From Herbidospora mongoliensis (GTDB lineage Bacteria; Actinomycetota; Actinomycetes; Streptosporangiales; Streptosporangiaceae): DNA of 64,000 nt. The notes under the pieces were generated by a model. The model was not told the origin of the DNA and ran no database searches. It worked only from the letters and a program-made list of their open reading frames with translations. The translations under genes were made by a program, and so were the position numbers. Positions 1 through 8,739 of the stretch are shown one piece after another (the stretch's first letter is position 1; each line of letters begins with the position of its first letter). The stretch spans positions 59,251 through 123,250 of the forward strand of contig NZ_BBXD01000027.1 of assembly GCF_001570545.1 (NCBI RefSeq), written 5' to 3'.

Positions 1-1
1 C

Positions 2-508
2 GTCAACAACCGCGAGTTCGGCCTGCTCGCCAACGCCGACCTCAAGCAGCGCCTCCAGTCGCGGTCGGGCCCGCCCACCCCCGACGACATGGACGACCTG
101 CTCAGCCGCCGCCGCAAGACGCAGTATTTCGTGGCCCACCCGCAGGCCATCGCCGCCTTCGGCCGCGAGTGCACCAAGCGCGGCATCTACCCGACGAACG
201 TGGACGTCGAGGGGGTCCGCCTGACGGCCTGGCGGGGCGTCCCGATCCTGCCGTGCAACAAACTGCCGATCAGCGAGGCCCGCACCACCTCGATCATGGC
301 CATGCGCCTGGGCGAGGACAACCAGGGCATCGTGGGCCTGCACCAGACCGGCATCCCCGACGAATACCAGCCCGGCCTCAACGTGAGGTTCATGGGCATC
401 GACGACCGGGCGGTGATCAACTACCTGGTCAGCGCCTACTACTCGGCCGCCATCCTGATCCCCGACGCCTTGGGCGTCCTGGAGAACGTCGAGCTAGGGC
501 ACCGATGA
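2..508 (+). CDS. Family 2 encapsulin shell protein (3' part)
   Basis: This is the last 168 residues of a gene whose 5' end lies before the window; the frame is open from base 2. The C-terminal part has the HK97-fold shell features I recognise from family 2 encapsulins: a stretch beginning VNNREFGLL, then [24 protein letters not shown] and a terminal [21 protein letters not shown]. These proteins self-assemble into protein nanocompartments that enclose an enzyme. Subfamily 2B shells carry an extra cyclic-nucleotide-binding domain upstream of or within the shell fold, but that part is not visible, so 2A versus 2B cannot be decided here. The stop overlaps the start of the prenyl synthase gene by ATGA, so the two are translationally coupled. 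Polyprenyl transferases are a known cargo class of family 2 encapsulins, which makes the neighbour the likely cargo. Confidence 0.85.
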   Translation, partial: VNNREFGLLANADLKQRLQSRSGPPTPDDMDDLLSRRRKTQYFVAHPQAIAAFGRECTKRGIYPTNVDVEGVRLTAWRGVPILPCNKLPISEARTTSIMAMRLGEDNQGIVGLHQTGIPDEYQPGLNVRFMGIDDRAVINYLVSAYYSAAILIPDALGVLENVELGHR

Positions 509-1539
509 CGACGACCGAAGCGGGGGCTCGCGACGTCGCGGAGGTGCTCGCGTGGAGCCGGGAGCTGGTTCAGCCGGCGATCCGGGCGGCGGTCGACTCG
601 CTGCCCGCGTCGATGCGGCACATCTCCGGCTATCACATGGGCTGGTGGGACGAACGGGGCCGTCCGATCACCGTCGGTTCCGGCAAGTCGGTGCGCCCGG
701 CGCTGGCCCTGCTGGCGGCCGAGGCGGTGGGCGGGTCGGCCGAGGGGGCGCTGCCGGCGGCGGTGGCGGTCGAGCTCGTCCACGACTTCTCGCTGCTGCA
801 CGACGACGTGATGGACGGCGACGCGACGCGGCGGCACCGGCCGACGGCGTGGCGGGTGTTCGGGGTGAGCCAGGCGATCCTGGCCGGTGACGCACTGGTG
901 TCGCTGGCGTTCGCCCGGCTGGCCGAGAGCGGTCATCCGCTGGCCCACGAGGGGGCCGGGCTGCTGAACTCGACGGTGCTCGACCTGCTCGACGGGCAGA
1001 GCGCCGACGTCGGGTTCGAAGACCGGGCCGACGTGACCCTGTCGGAGTGCATGCGGATGGCCGGGTCGAAGACCGGCGCGCTCATCGCGTGCGCCTGCGC
1101 GCTCGGCGCCCTCTACGGGGGCGCCGACGCGAGGGCCATCGAGCATCTGCGCGCCTTCGGGGCCGAGCTGGGGCTGGCGTTCCAGCTGGCCGACGACCTG
1201 CTCGGCATCTGGGGCGACCCGGCGGTCACCGGCAAGCCGGTGTTCTCCGATCTGGCCAACCGCAAGAAGTCGCTGCCGGTGGTGGCCGCGCTCACGTCCG
1301 CGACCGGGGAGGCCGCGGAACTGGCCGCGATCTACCGGTCGGGCACCGTCCTGTCGGACGGCGAGCTGGCCAGGGCCGCCGAGCTGGTGGAGCGGGCCGG
1401 TGGCCGCGACTGGTGCCGCGAGACCGCCGACGGCCTGCTCGCGCGGGCCGCCGGTCACCTGGCGGAGGCGGGCTGCGCGCCCCGCCCGGCGGCCGAGCTC
1501 ACCGGGCTGTCCACGCTGATGGCCCGGCGAACTCTCTAG
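505..1539 (+). CDS. Polyprenyl diphosphate synthase, probable encapsulin cargo
   Basis: The 344-residue protein is an all-alpha trans-isoprenyl diphosphate synthase. The first aspartate-rich motif is [10 protein letters not shown], followed by RRHRPT, and the second is [11 protein letters not shown]; both bind Mg2+ and the diphosphate of the substrates. The predicted reaction is head-to-tail condensation of isopentenyl diphosphate onto an allylic diphosphate; product chain length cannot be read with confidence. The ATG at 505 overlaps the encapsulin stop (ATGA). The much longer open frame upstream runs through the encapsulin gene and is not real. Unlike many encapsulin cargo enzymes, I see no long disordered N-terminal extension that could serve as a targeting domain; the protein goes almost straight into the catalytic fold. 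Its 3' end overlaps the convergent membrane gene by 4 bp. Confidence 0.9.
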   Translation: MTTTEAGARDVAEVLAWSRELVQPAIRAAVDSLPASMRHISGYHMGWWDERGRPITVGSGKSVRPALALLAAEAVGGSAEGALPAAVAVELVHDFSLLHDDVMDGDATRRHRPTAWRVFGVSQAILAGDALVSLAFARLAESGHPLAHEGAGLLNSTVLDLLDGQSADVGFEDRADVTLSECMRMAGSKTGALIACACALGALYGGADARAIEHLRAFGAELGLAFQLADDLLGIWGDPAVTGKPVFSDLANRKKSLPVVAALTSATGEAAELAAIYRSGTVLSDGELARAAELVERAGGRDWCRETADGLLARAAGHLAEAGCAPRPAAELTGLSTLMARRTL

Positions 1540-2150
1540 CGGGACGCGGACGGCCGCCGGTCGGCTGTGAACTGCCCGACGGACACGAGACGGTGGGGCT
1601 GGGCGGCGACGAGGGCGCCCAGCACCCCGAACGTGCCGATCAGCCAGGCGGCGCTGACGATCGTGCTGAAGGTGTCGCCCCCGAGGATCGAGGCGGCCAT
1701 CGTGACCGGGAACCACGCCCCGGCCAGCAGCGGCAGCCAGCACAGTACCCCCTGCAACCGTCCCTGGACGGCCATGACGACGCCGAGCACCAGCAGCAGC
1801 AACTGGCTGAGCGGCCAGCAGGCGTCGATCGCGGCCAGCCAGAGCGGGAAGTCGTCGTGTGACTTGTAGCCGAACGAGAGGGCGTTCAGCACGAACGCGC
1901 CGGTCAGCGTGGCCATTAGGACGTACGGCAGGAAGCGGGTCACCCCGTCGCCCGCCAGGCGCTGCTGGGCCACGAGCACGATCCAGGCGAAGACGCCGAC
2001 GACGAACAGCATGCCGGTGACGGTGTCGAGGGTCTGGATGCCCTCGTAGATCTTGTCGCCGACGATCAGCGTGCCGATCGCCCACGCGGTGGCGCCGAAG
2101 GTGAGCAGCAGGCCCGCCGGGCGGACCTGGGCGGTGCGGGTGGAGACCAT
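1536..2150 (-). CDS. Multipass membrane protein of unknown function
   Basis: A 204-residue protein with about six hydrophobic segments, including GLLLTFGATAWAIGTLIV, VVGVFAWIVLVA, YVLMATLTGAFVLNAL, LLLLVLGVVMAV and a final WLIGTFGVLGALVAA. I do not recognise the family; it resembles small DUF4386-like or general integral membrane proteins of actinomycetes. I chose the ATG at 2150 because AGGAGG lies just upstream on the minus strand; the open frame extends further but into GC-shadow sequence. It is divergent from the sensor kinase gene at 2293, so the 140 bp between them should hold both promoters. Confidence 0.75.
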   Translation of the reverse strand: MVSTRTAQVRPAGLLLTFGATAWAIGTLIVGDKIYEGIQTLDTVTGMLFVVGVFAWIVLVAQQRLAGDGVTRFLPYVLMATLTGAFVLNALSFGYKSHDDFPLWLAAIDACWPLSQLLLLVLGVVMAVQGRLQGVLCWLPLLAGAWFPVTMAASILGGDTFSTIVSAAWLIGTFGVLGALVAAQPHRLVSVGQFTADRRPSASR

Positions 2151-2292
2151 GAGGCCCTCCTGGTTGGGGAACGTGCGAAGCGACTCCAAGAGTGGTGATC
2201 GCCCGTCCCGGGCGCCCAGGGAGCAGGAGTCCCGTCTTTTCCGGGACGCCGGCCCCTGCCGGGAATGTCCGGTCGTGTGGCACGCTTTCCGG

Positions 2293-4305
2293 ATGCTCCC
2301 CTCCCTCTCGCGCCGCACCGTGGCCGCGCTGTCGATCGCGGCGTTCTGCCTGGTCGCGGCGGTGCTGGCGGCGTGGGCGGAGATCCTCACGGGAGCGGTG
2401 ACCCGGCCGGGCCCGATCTCGTTCTCCTCGTGGTCGTCGACCGTGCCCGGGGTGGCTCTGGCGGTCGCGGGGGCGGTGCTGGCGCTGCGGCTGCCCCGCC
2501 ACGCGGTGACCTGGATCCTGCTCGCGGGCGGGCTGACCACCGCGCTGAACGGGCTGGGGGCGGCGTACGCGGGCTATTCGATCACCCACCACGGCGGCGC
2601 GCTGCCGCTGACCGCGCCCGCCTTCTACGCGGGGGCGCGGCTCGGGCCGTTCATGAATTTGGTGCCGGTGCTCGTCCTGCTGTTCTTCCCGGACGGGCGG
2701 CTGCCGTCGGCGCGGTGGCGCCGGCCCGCCTGGCTGAGCCTGGGCGGGACCGGCTTCGCGGTGCTGGTGTTCCTGGCCGTGCCGTGGCACATCGTGGAGC
2801 CGGGTGAAGAGTGGCCGGGGCTCGACGTCGCGTTCGTGCGGCTGCCCGACGAGGTGTGGCGGGTGCTGTTCGGGGTCGCGCCGGTGCTGATCGCGGTGAC
2901 CCTGGTGGTCTCGGTGGCGGCGTTCGTCGCCCGGTTCCGGGGTGCCGACCGGGTGCGGCGGGCGCAGCTGCGCTGGATGCTGCTGGCCGGGCTGCTCAAT
3001 GTGGTCCTGCTGGCCGCTCCCCTGGTGGCCGACTGGCTGCCCGACGACGCGGTGTTCGTGGCGGCGATCGTGGCGCTGGCCGCTGCGGTGCTCATCGCGG
3101 TCGGCCGGTATCGCCTCTACGACATCGATCCGGTTCTCGGCTGGACGCTCGTCTACGGCGCCCTGGCCGCCGCCGTCGTCGGCATCGACGTGACGATCTT
3201 CGCGGGCATGAGCGCCCTGGTCGAGGAGCCCGCGGCGGCCGTGCTCGCGGCCGGGGTGGTCGCGGTGCTCTACGGCCCGCTGCGCACCTGGATCCAGAAG
3301 AAGGTCGGCGGGGTGCTGCGCGGCGAACCCTACGACGTGGTCTCGGCGCTGGCCCGGCGGCTGGAGGAGAGCGCGGGCCCGGAGGAACTCCTGCTCGCGG
3401 TGGCCACCGCCGTGGCGTCGGCTTTCCGATCTCCTTTCGTACGAGTGGAGCTCGACCGCCCCAGCGGAGGAGTGGTGGCCGTCGAACACGGCACCCGGCG
3501 CGACGACGGGGTGGTCGTGCTGCCGTTCGCCTACCGTGACGTGGAGATCGGCCGGCTGACCCTGGTCCCCCGGGCCGGCACGAGGCTGGCCGAGGCCGAC
3601 CAGCGACTGCTGGCCGACGTGGTCAGGCAGGCGGCGGCCGCCGTGCGGGCCACCGCGCTCACCGAAGAACTGCAGCAGAGCCGCGAACGCCTGGTCGGCG
3701 GGGTCGAGGAGGAACGCAGGCGGCTCCGCCGCGACCTCCACGACGGCCTCGGCCCGACCCTCGCGGCGGCGGCGCTGAAGGTCGAGGCCGCCGGGAACCT
3801 GATGGACCGCGACCCGGCGCTGGCCCGGGAGGCGCTCGGCCAGGTGCGCGGCGACCTGTCGACGGTCCTCAACGACGTCCGGCGGCTGGTCCACGACCTG
3901 CGTCCCCCGGCGCTCGACCAGTTCGGCCTGGCCGGAGCCCTGCGTCAGGCGGCCGAGCGCTTCGGCGAGGGCACGGTGGCGATCGTGGTGTCCACCGCCG
4001 GAGACCTGACGGGCCTCCCGGCGGCGGCGGAGGTGGCGGCGTACCGGATCGGGTGCGAGGCGATGGTGAACGTGACCCGGCACGCGCGGGCGGCGCGCTG
4101 CGAGGTGCGGCTGACCGCGACCGGCGGCACGCTGGAGGTCGAGATCGTGGACGACGGGCGCGGGCTGCGTACCGGAGAAGGAGTGGGAGTGGGCCTGCTG
4201 GCGATGCGCGAACGCGCCGAGGAACTGGGCGGCCGGTGCACCGTCACCGGGGGCGCGACCGGGACGAGGGTGCACGCGGTGCTGCCGCTGGCGGTACCCG
4301 CGTGA
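2293..4305 (+). CDS. NarL-type sensor histidine kinase
   Basis: A 670-residue membrane kinase. The first half contains about ten hydrophobic segments (from residue 10 to about 320). A GAF-like linker follows around residues 350-450. Then comes a HisKA_3 dimerisation domain with the phospho-acceptor in RRDLHDGLGP near residue 483. A HATPase_c domain closes the protein, with the N-box region YRIGCEAMVNVTRHA and the GVGLLAMRERAEELGG box. The signal is unknown. It overlaps the response regulator gene by GTGA, so the pair is cotranscribed and coupled. The start is the first methionine before the first membrane segment; no strong ribosome site is visible, and an earlier in-frame start is possible. 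Confidence 0.88.
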   Translation: MLPSLSRRTVAALSIAAFCLVAAVLAAWAEILTGAVTRPGPISFSSWSSTVPGVALAVAGAVLALRLPRHAVTWILLAGGLTTALNGLGAAYAGYSITHHGGALPLTAPAFYAGARLGPFMNLVPVLVLLFFPDGRLPSARWRRPAWLSLGGTGFAVLVFLAVPWHIVEPGEEWPGLDVAFVRLPDEVWRVLFGVAPVLIAVTLVVSVAAFVARFRGADRVRRAQLRWMLLAGLLNVVLLAAPLVADWLPDDAVFVAAIVALAAAVLIAVGRYRLYDIDPVLGWTLVYGALAAAVVGIDVTIFAGMSALVEEPAAAVLAAGVVAVLYGPLRTWIQKKVGGVLRGEPYDVVSALARRLEESAGPEELLLAVATAVASAFRSPFVRVELDRPSGGVVAVEHGTRRDDGVVVLPFAYRDVEIGRLTLVPRAGTRLAEADQRLLADVVRQAAAAVRATALTEELQQSRERLVGGVEEERRRLRRDLHDGLGPTLAAAALKVEAAGNLMDRDPALAREALGQVRGDLSTVLNDVRRLVHDLRPPALDQFGLAGALRQAAERFGEGTVAIVVSTAGDLTGLPAAAEVAAYRIGCEAMVNVTRHARAARCEVRLTATGGTLEVEIVDDGRGLRTGEGVGVGLLAMRERAEELGGRCTVTGGATGTRVHAVLPLAVPA

Positions 4306-4937
4306 CCCGGGTGCTGATCGCCGACGACCACCCCGTCTATCGCGACGGGCTGCGCATGATGCTCGCCTCCACCGGCGAGGTCGACGTGGTCGGCACCGCC
4401 GCCGACGGCGGCGAGGCGGTGGAGAAGGCGCTGGACCTGCGCCCGGACGTCGTCGTGATGGACCTCCAGATGCCCGTCATGGACGGCGTGACGGCGACCC
4501 AGCGGATCGTGGCCGAACTGCCCGGCGTCGGCGTGCTGGCCCTGACCATGCACGACGACGACGAGACCGTCTTCTCGGCGGTGCGCGCCGGGGCCCGCGG
4601 CTACCTGGTCAAGGGCGCCGGGCAGACCGAGATCCTGCGCGCCATCAAGGCCGTCGCCGGCGGTGAGGTGATCTTCGGCCCGGCGCTGGCGTCCCGGGTG
4701 ACCCGGTTCTTCGCCCGGCTGCCCTCGGAACCGTTCCCCCAGCTCACGGCACGTGAGCGGGAGGTGCTGGCGCTGATCGCGGCCGGTCTGTCGAACAGGC
4801 AGATCGCCGATCGTCTCTTCCTGGCCCCGAAGACGGTCCGCAACAACGTGTCGAACGTGTTCGCCAAACTCCAGGTCGCCGACCGCGCCCAGGCCATCAT
4901 CCAGGCCCGCGAGGCCGGTCTCGGCCGTCAGGTGTAG
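4302..4937 (+). CDS. LuxR/NarL-family response regulator
   Basis: A 211-residue two-domain regulator. The receiver begins VTRVLIADDHPVYRDG, with the phospho-acceptor aspartate near residue 54 in VVVMDLQMP and the conserved lysine in YLVKGAG. The C-terminal LuxR helix-turn-helix is LTAREREVLALIAAGLSNRQIADRLFLAPKTVRNNVSNVFAKL. The GTG start overlaps the kinase stop, which fixes it as the partner of the kinase at 2293. The 3' end overlaps the convergent TauE-like gene by 10 bp. Confidence 0.93.
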   Translation: MTRVLIADDHPVYRDGLRMMLASTGEVDVVGTAADGGEAVEKALDLRPDVVVMDLQMPVMDGVTATQRIVAELPGVGVLALTMHDDDETVFSAVRAGARGYLVKGAGQTEILRAIKAVAGGEVIFGPALASRVTRFFARLPSEPFPQLTAREREVLALIAAGLSNRQIADRLFLAPKTVRNNVSNVFAKLQVADRAQAIIQAREAGLGRQV

Positions 4938-5650
4938 GTGTCGAACGCGAGCTTGACCGCCACGACCAGCCCCGCGACGGCGGTCAGGATCCGCAGCGAC
5001 TGCCCCGGCAGCCGCCGGGCGATGAAGGGCCCGATCCAACCGCCGACGATCATCCCGATGGCCAGCGGCACGACCACGTCCCACCGCACCGGCCCGAACA
5101 GCACGAACCCGATCGCCGCGACGCCGTTGGACCCCATGGCGATCACGTTCTTGACCGCGTTCACGTGGGCCGGACTCTGGTCGAGCGCCGCCGACAGGAT
5201 GGCGAACATGATCACCCCACCGGCCGCCCCGAAATAGCCGGTGTAGATCGAGACGACGTACACCCCGATCCAGAGGTTGGGCCCGTGCAGAGCCGCGGAT
5301 CTGGGCGCCCGCAGCAGCACCAGCGACGCGCCCGCGACCAGCACGGGCGCGACCAGCTCGAACGCCCTCGGCGGCGTGAGCAGGAGCAGCGCGGCCCCCG
5401 TGGCCCCGCCGAGCGCCGTCGCCGTCAGCAGGCGCAGCACCAGAGGCGACTGCCCCTTGAGCTCCGGCCGCGACGAGACCGCCGACCCGACCCCGGTGAA
5501 GGTGAGCGAGACGGTGTTGGTGACGTTGGCGGCCAGCGGCGGCAGGCCGAAGGCGAGCAGTGCGGGATAGGAGACGATCGACGCGAGTGAGACGACCGTG
5601 CTCACAATCCCCGTCGCCACCCCCACCAGGGCAAGGACGAGGATTTCCAC
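4928..5650 (-). CDS. TauE/SafE-family membrane permease
   Basis: A 240-residue protein with about eight membrane segments and the internal pseudo-repeat of the TauE/SafE family (N-terminal half GIVSTVVSLASIVSYPALL, C-terminal half GYFGAAGGVIMFAILS). Members export sulfite, organosulfonates or related small anions across the cytoplasmic membrane; the substrate here is not indicated by neighbours. It is read toward the two-component genes and overlaps the regulator gene by 10 bp at the 3' ends. Confidence 0.85.
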   Translation of the reverse strand: MEILVLALVGVATGIVSTVVSLASIVSYPALLAFGLPPLAANVTNTVSLTFTGVGSAVSSRPELKGQSPLVLRLLTATALGGATGAALLLLTPPRAFELVAPVLVAGASLVLLRAPRSAALHGPNLWIGVYVVSIYTGYFGAAGGVIMFAILSAALDQSPAHVNAVKNVIAMGSNGVAAIGFVLFGPVRWDVVVPLAIGMIVGGWIGPFIARRLPGQSLRILTAVAGLVVAVKLAFDTYT

Positions 5651-5676
5651 GCACCGAACTCAATCACAAGATCATT

Positions 5677-6147
5677 TCAGTACGCGCTCGGGGAGGACGC
5701 GACCGCCTTCGGCGTCACCCGGTGGTCGGTGAGGTGCAGGTCGCCACCGAGATCGGCCCGCAGCTTGTCGAGCGTCTCCCTGGTCCCGAGCACGGTCCAG
5801 AGCCGCCCCACGAGATGGGGGTTGTACTCGGGCGCCTGATCCATCCAGGCGTCCTTCCCCTTCTCGGTGGCGAAGGTGTTGACGAAGAAGTCCCCGGCCT
5901 TGGTCGAGCAGGCGCCGGTGCGAAGCTCTTCGGCATCGACCTGGATGTTCACCTTGCACCCGACCTTCTTCGCGAGTTCTTCGACGGTCGGGGCGGGCCC
6001 GGCGTCGACCTTGGCGGCCGCGACCGGAGCCGGGTCGGATTCCTGATAAGCCACCCCTGCGGGCGAGTCGCCACCCGAACAGGCGGACAGCGACACGACG
6101 GCCAGGGCGGCGACGGCAAGGGCGGCATGGCGCGAAACAGTCAGCAC
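5677..6147 (-). CDS. Small secreted lipoprotein of unknown function
   Basis: About 156 residues from a GTG at 6147. The N-terminus is a lipoprotein signal: positive SRH, a hydrophobic run, then lipobox LSAC with the lipidated cysteine near residue 23, followed by SGGDSP. The mature part is about 130 residues and contains two further cysteines (KKVGCKVNIQ and RTGACSTKAGDFF) that may pair. This resembles small actinobacterial lipoproteins with no assigned role. The open frame continues far upstream without a signal peptide; the start is set by the signal sequence, and a TTG upstream is an alternative. Confidence 0.7.
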   Translation of the reverse strand: MLTVSRHAALAVAALAVVSLSACSGGDSPAGVAYQESDPAPVAAAKVDAGPAPTVEELAKKVGCKVNIQVDAEELRTGACSTKAGDFFVNTFATEKGKDAWMDQAPEYNPHLVGRLWTVLGTRETLDKLRADLGGDLHLTDHRVTPKAVASSPSAY

Positions 6148-6236
6148 GCTCGGGGATACGCGGGGGAAAGAACGGAGGTTCAATCCGGTGAACCGAAGTG
6201 ACCCCTGGGGCGTCCTGTCTGGCAAGGGAGGCCCGA

Positions 6237-6344
6237 ATGAACGTCCTGGAAAACCTCCTGGACGGGGATCTTCGTTTGGAGCTCGTCCTCGTGGAGGCCC
6301 TCCATTGGGAAGCCGATCGGCTGGCCGCCCCAGCCGATCACTGA
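6237..6344 (+). CDS. Putative 35-residue leader or small protein
   Basis: A short ORF with an excellent ribosome-binding site (GGGAGG five bases before the ATG) in otherwise non-coding sequence. The product is acidic and leucine-rich (begins MNVLENLLDGDLRLELV, ends APADH) with no cysteines, so it is not an obvious lanthipeptide core. A perfect 12-bp hairpin follows 11 bases after the stop, and the flavoenzyme gene begins about 70 bp later. It could be a leader peptide, a small regulatory protein or a chance ORF; the strong Shine-Dalgarno sequence is the main support. Confidence 0.45.
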   Translation: MNVLENLLDGDLRLELVLVEALHWEADRLAAPADH

Positions 6345-6355
6345 AAGGCACCACC

Positions 6356-6386
6356 GTCCCGCCCCCCGGCATGTGGGGGGCGGGAC
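6356..6386 (+). terminator. Perfect GC hairpin, probable terminator or attenuator
   Basis: A 12-bp perfect inverted repeat (GTCCCGCCCCCC with its complement) closes a 7-base loop. There is no T-tract, which is common for actinomycete terminators. It sits between the 35-codon ORF and the flavoenzyme gene on the same strand, so it could end transcription of the short ORF or attenuate read-through into the flavoenzyme. Confidence 0.7.
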
Positions 6387-6453
6387 TCGCGCATGTAGGG
6401 CCCGTTTACGGGAAGTTCCTTCTGACCTGGCACGCTTCGAAGGAGTTTCACTG

Positions 6454-7404
6454 ATGACACAGCAGGCCGACGTTGTCGTGGTGGGTGGAGGCGTCGTCGG
6501 GCTGACGACGGCGATCGCCCTGAACGAGGCCGGGATGCGGACCCTCGTCTGGACCGCCGAACTCCCCCGGCGGACCACCTCCGCCGTAGCGGGAGCGTTG
6601 CTCGGCGGCCCCGTCATGACAGAGCCCCGGGCCGACGCGATGCGCTGGCAGACCACGGGACTGGAGATCTTCAACGAACTCGCCGCGCGCCCGCACACCG
6701 GCGTCACCTCCGCACGGGGCCGCCTGGTGTCGAAGCTGGGCCCCGGGACCCCTCCGTGGGCCCGCGACCTGCCGGGCTTCGCCGAGTGCTCCCCTGAGGA
6801 GCTGGCGGGGTTCCCCAGCGGGTTCTGGATCACCAGCCCGGTCGCCGACATGCCCTGTTACCTCGACTACCTGGTCGACCGGCTGTGCCAGTCGGGCGGG
6901 GACCTCGAGGTGTGCACGGTCGCCTCGCTCGAGCAGCCGACCGCCGTCGCACCGGTCGTGATCAACTGCGCCGGCGTGGCCGGGGGGACGCTCGCGTGCG
7001 ACGACTCGGTGACACCTGTCCGAGGGCAGCACGTGGTCGTCGCGAACCCCGGGTTGACCGAGTTCTTCTACGAGGGCGGCGCGGACGACGACTGGACGGG
7101 GTTCTTCCCGCACGGGGACCACGTCGTGCTGGGCGGGAACGCGCGCCCCGGCGACTGGAGCCTGGAGCCCGACGAGCGGCAGACGGCCGACATCATCAAG
7201 CGCTGCGCCGAGGTGGAGCCGCGTCTGGCCGACGCCCGGGTGATCAAGGTGGACGTGGGGCTGCGCCCCGGGCGTCCGTCGATCCGCCTGGAGGAGGAGA
7301 ACGCCGACCAGGGGCGGTTGATCCACAACTACGGGCACGCGGGCGTGGGGGTCAGCATGAGCTGGGGCTGCGCTCTTGACGTGGTGAAACTAGTCTCAGC
7401 CTGA
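6454..7404 (+). CDS. FAD-dependent D-amino-acid oxidase family protein
   Basis: A 316-residue single-domain flavoenzyme of the DAO/DAAO fold. The N-terminal Rossmann motif VVVVGGGVVGLTTAIAL binds the ADP part of FAD. The C-terminal signature GLRPGRPSIRLEEE followed by LIHNYGHAGVGVSMSWG matches D-amino-acid and D-aspartate oxidases, where the arginine holds the substrate carboxylate. The predicted reaction is oxidative deamination of a D-amino acid to a 2-oxo acid, ammonia and H2O2. The ATG is preceded by AAGGAG at 6440-6445. It stands alone after the hairpin at 6356. Confidence 0.88.
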   Translation: MTQQADVVVVGGGVVGLTTAIALNEAGMRTLVWTAELPRRTTSAVAGALLGGPVMTEPRADAMRWQTTGLEIFNELAARPHTGVTSARGRLVSKLGPGTPPWARDLPGFAECSPEELAGFPSGFWITSPVADMPCYLDYLVDRLCQSGGDLEVCTVASLEQPTAVAPVVINCAGVAGGTLACDDSVTPVRGQHVVVANPGLTEFFYEGGADDDWTGFFPHGDHVVLGGNARPGDWSLEPDERQTADIIKRCAEVEPRLADARVIKVDVGLRPGRPSIRLEEENADQGRLIHNYGHAGVGVSMSWGCALDVVKLVSA

Positions 7405-7521
7405 ATCTACCGGAACCTGGATTAAGCAACATTCTGGGACAAACGGGTAGATCGATTCTCATTGTCATGCAGGCAGCAATTTTGTCAACGATGCCCAGGA
7501 GCAGGCGATACCATCCCGGCC

Positions 7522-8643
7522 ATGGGGATCGTCAAGTTCTACAGACATGCATGGACACCTACTCCAGGAAAGGCGCTAGATCGAATCTTCCAGCGCGAGG
7601 AGTTGGACATTGCGATCAGCCTCGCCCGCGTCATAGCCGTAAACGGTATTTCCTCTGTCGCCGGCAACCCCCACGGATCTTATGATTCTTTGAGGCTTGA
7701 AGCCGAATTGCTGGCGACAGCACTCGACAACACGCAGATGAATGGCAAATTCCCATTACGCAGGACAAAAGCCTTCGACTGCTCATCCCTGCACATCAAG
7801 TCGTTCATTATCACCGCTGCAGGTCTCGGCCTATTGACCGCAAGCCTAGAAAGCCTGATTGTCAAAAATAAATTCAATCCACTTCAAATCAAACAATTCG
7901 ACTTGATACCGGCCACGACGCCGAGGAAATCAAGTGGCAGAAATTCCAGGCCAGACCTGCTGATCAATTTACCCGGCGACCGCCAGTTGGTAGGTGAAGC
8001 AAAAGGCCGAAGAGACCATTCTGGACACTTCACCCAAGAAAAGAGGACATATCTTACCAAGCTGCATGAGTGGGCATCAAATAACGAGTTCAAAGGGTGT
8101 CCACTCGCACTGAGCTGGGCTTCAATTCTCGAGGACAGGACAATCTTAAGTCTTTATCATACCGATCTCACCAAGGAAGTGGAGCCCATACACGAAGAGC
8201 CCCGATACCAATATCCAAATTATGAGCCTCTCCCACCAACCACGGAGGCCTATCCGACAGCTCCGCCGAGAATGGCTCCAGAAGAGCTTGAGTGGGAGAG
8301 GTTGGTCAGCTCTCTGATCGAGCCAACTTTAGAGGAATCTGACGCAGATTCGCTGTGGTGGACCGCCCCGAACCCCAATCCCGACGATTACTTCCTTGCC
8401 GGTCTTCCCATTCGTGGCGAGTGGACAGCTCTCAGCGCAACCAGACGCTCTCTATTCGTTGGCGTGTTCAGAGAAACTCCTGAGGGCAGCACCTTGGAGA
8501 GAATCCGAAGGGCCTACATTTCCAGGCTTGAACGCAATACCGTCGCCCCTCTCGACATCGCCATGGAAGGACGACTCTTTTTCGCCGTAGCCCAGAATGA
8601 AGACCTTGCCACCTGGAGTTCCCTTCGCCGCGCCCTCGACTGA
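7522..8643 (+). CDS. Orphan PD-(D/E)XK nuclease-like protein on an AT-richer islet
   Basis: A 373-residue protein I cannot place in a named family. Its middle contains a clear PD-(D/E)XK active-site signature: D145 in RPDLLI and E159-x-K161 in VGEAKGRR, the metal-dependent core of many restriction and repair nucleases. The N-terminal 130 residues look helical and the C-terminal 100 form a separate region rich in W and R. Base composition is clearly lower in GC than either neighbour, with many A-rich codons, a sign of horizontal transfer. No methyltransferase, helicase or immunity gene is adjacent. The ATG at 7522 lies 7 bases after TACCAT, a good -10 box for leaderless transcription; a TTG at 7462 is less likely. 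Confidence 0.6.
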   Translation: MGIVKFYRHAWTPTPGKALDRIFQREELDIAISLARVIAVNGISSVAGNPHGSYDSLRLEAELLATALDNTQMNGKFPLRRTKAFDCSSLHIKSFIITAAGLGLLTASLESLIVKNKFNPLQIKQFDLIPATTPRKSSGRNSRPDLLINLPGDRQLVGEAKGRRDHSGHFTQEKRTYLTKLHEWASNNEFKGCPLALSWASILEDRTILSLYHTDLTKEVEPIHEEPRYQYPNYEPLPPTTEAYPTAPPRMAPEELEWERLVSSLIEPTLEESDADSLWWTAPNPNPDDYFLAGLPIRGEWTALSATRRSLFVGVFRETPEGSTLERIRRAYISRLERNTVAPLDIAMEGRLFFAVAQNEDLATWSSLRRALD

Positions 8644-8739
8644 CGGATGGGCCGACGGGCAGCGCTACCTCATTGCGATGACGACCTCGTCAAGCAAGCT
8701 TTCCAGCCCACTGCGCTGCCAGCCCATAGTCACAGTCGG

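Noticed and set aside
439..4275. 1278-codon minus-strand open frame
   Set aside because: It is the antisense shadow of the prenyl synthase, membrane, kinase and regulator genes; composition is Arg/Pro/His-rich with no domain.
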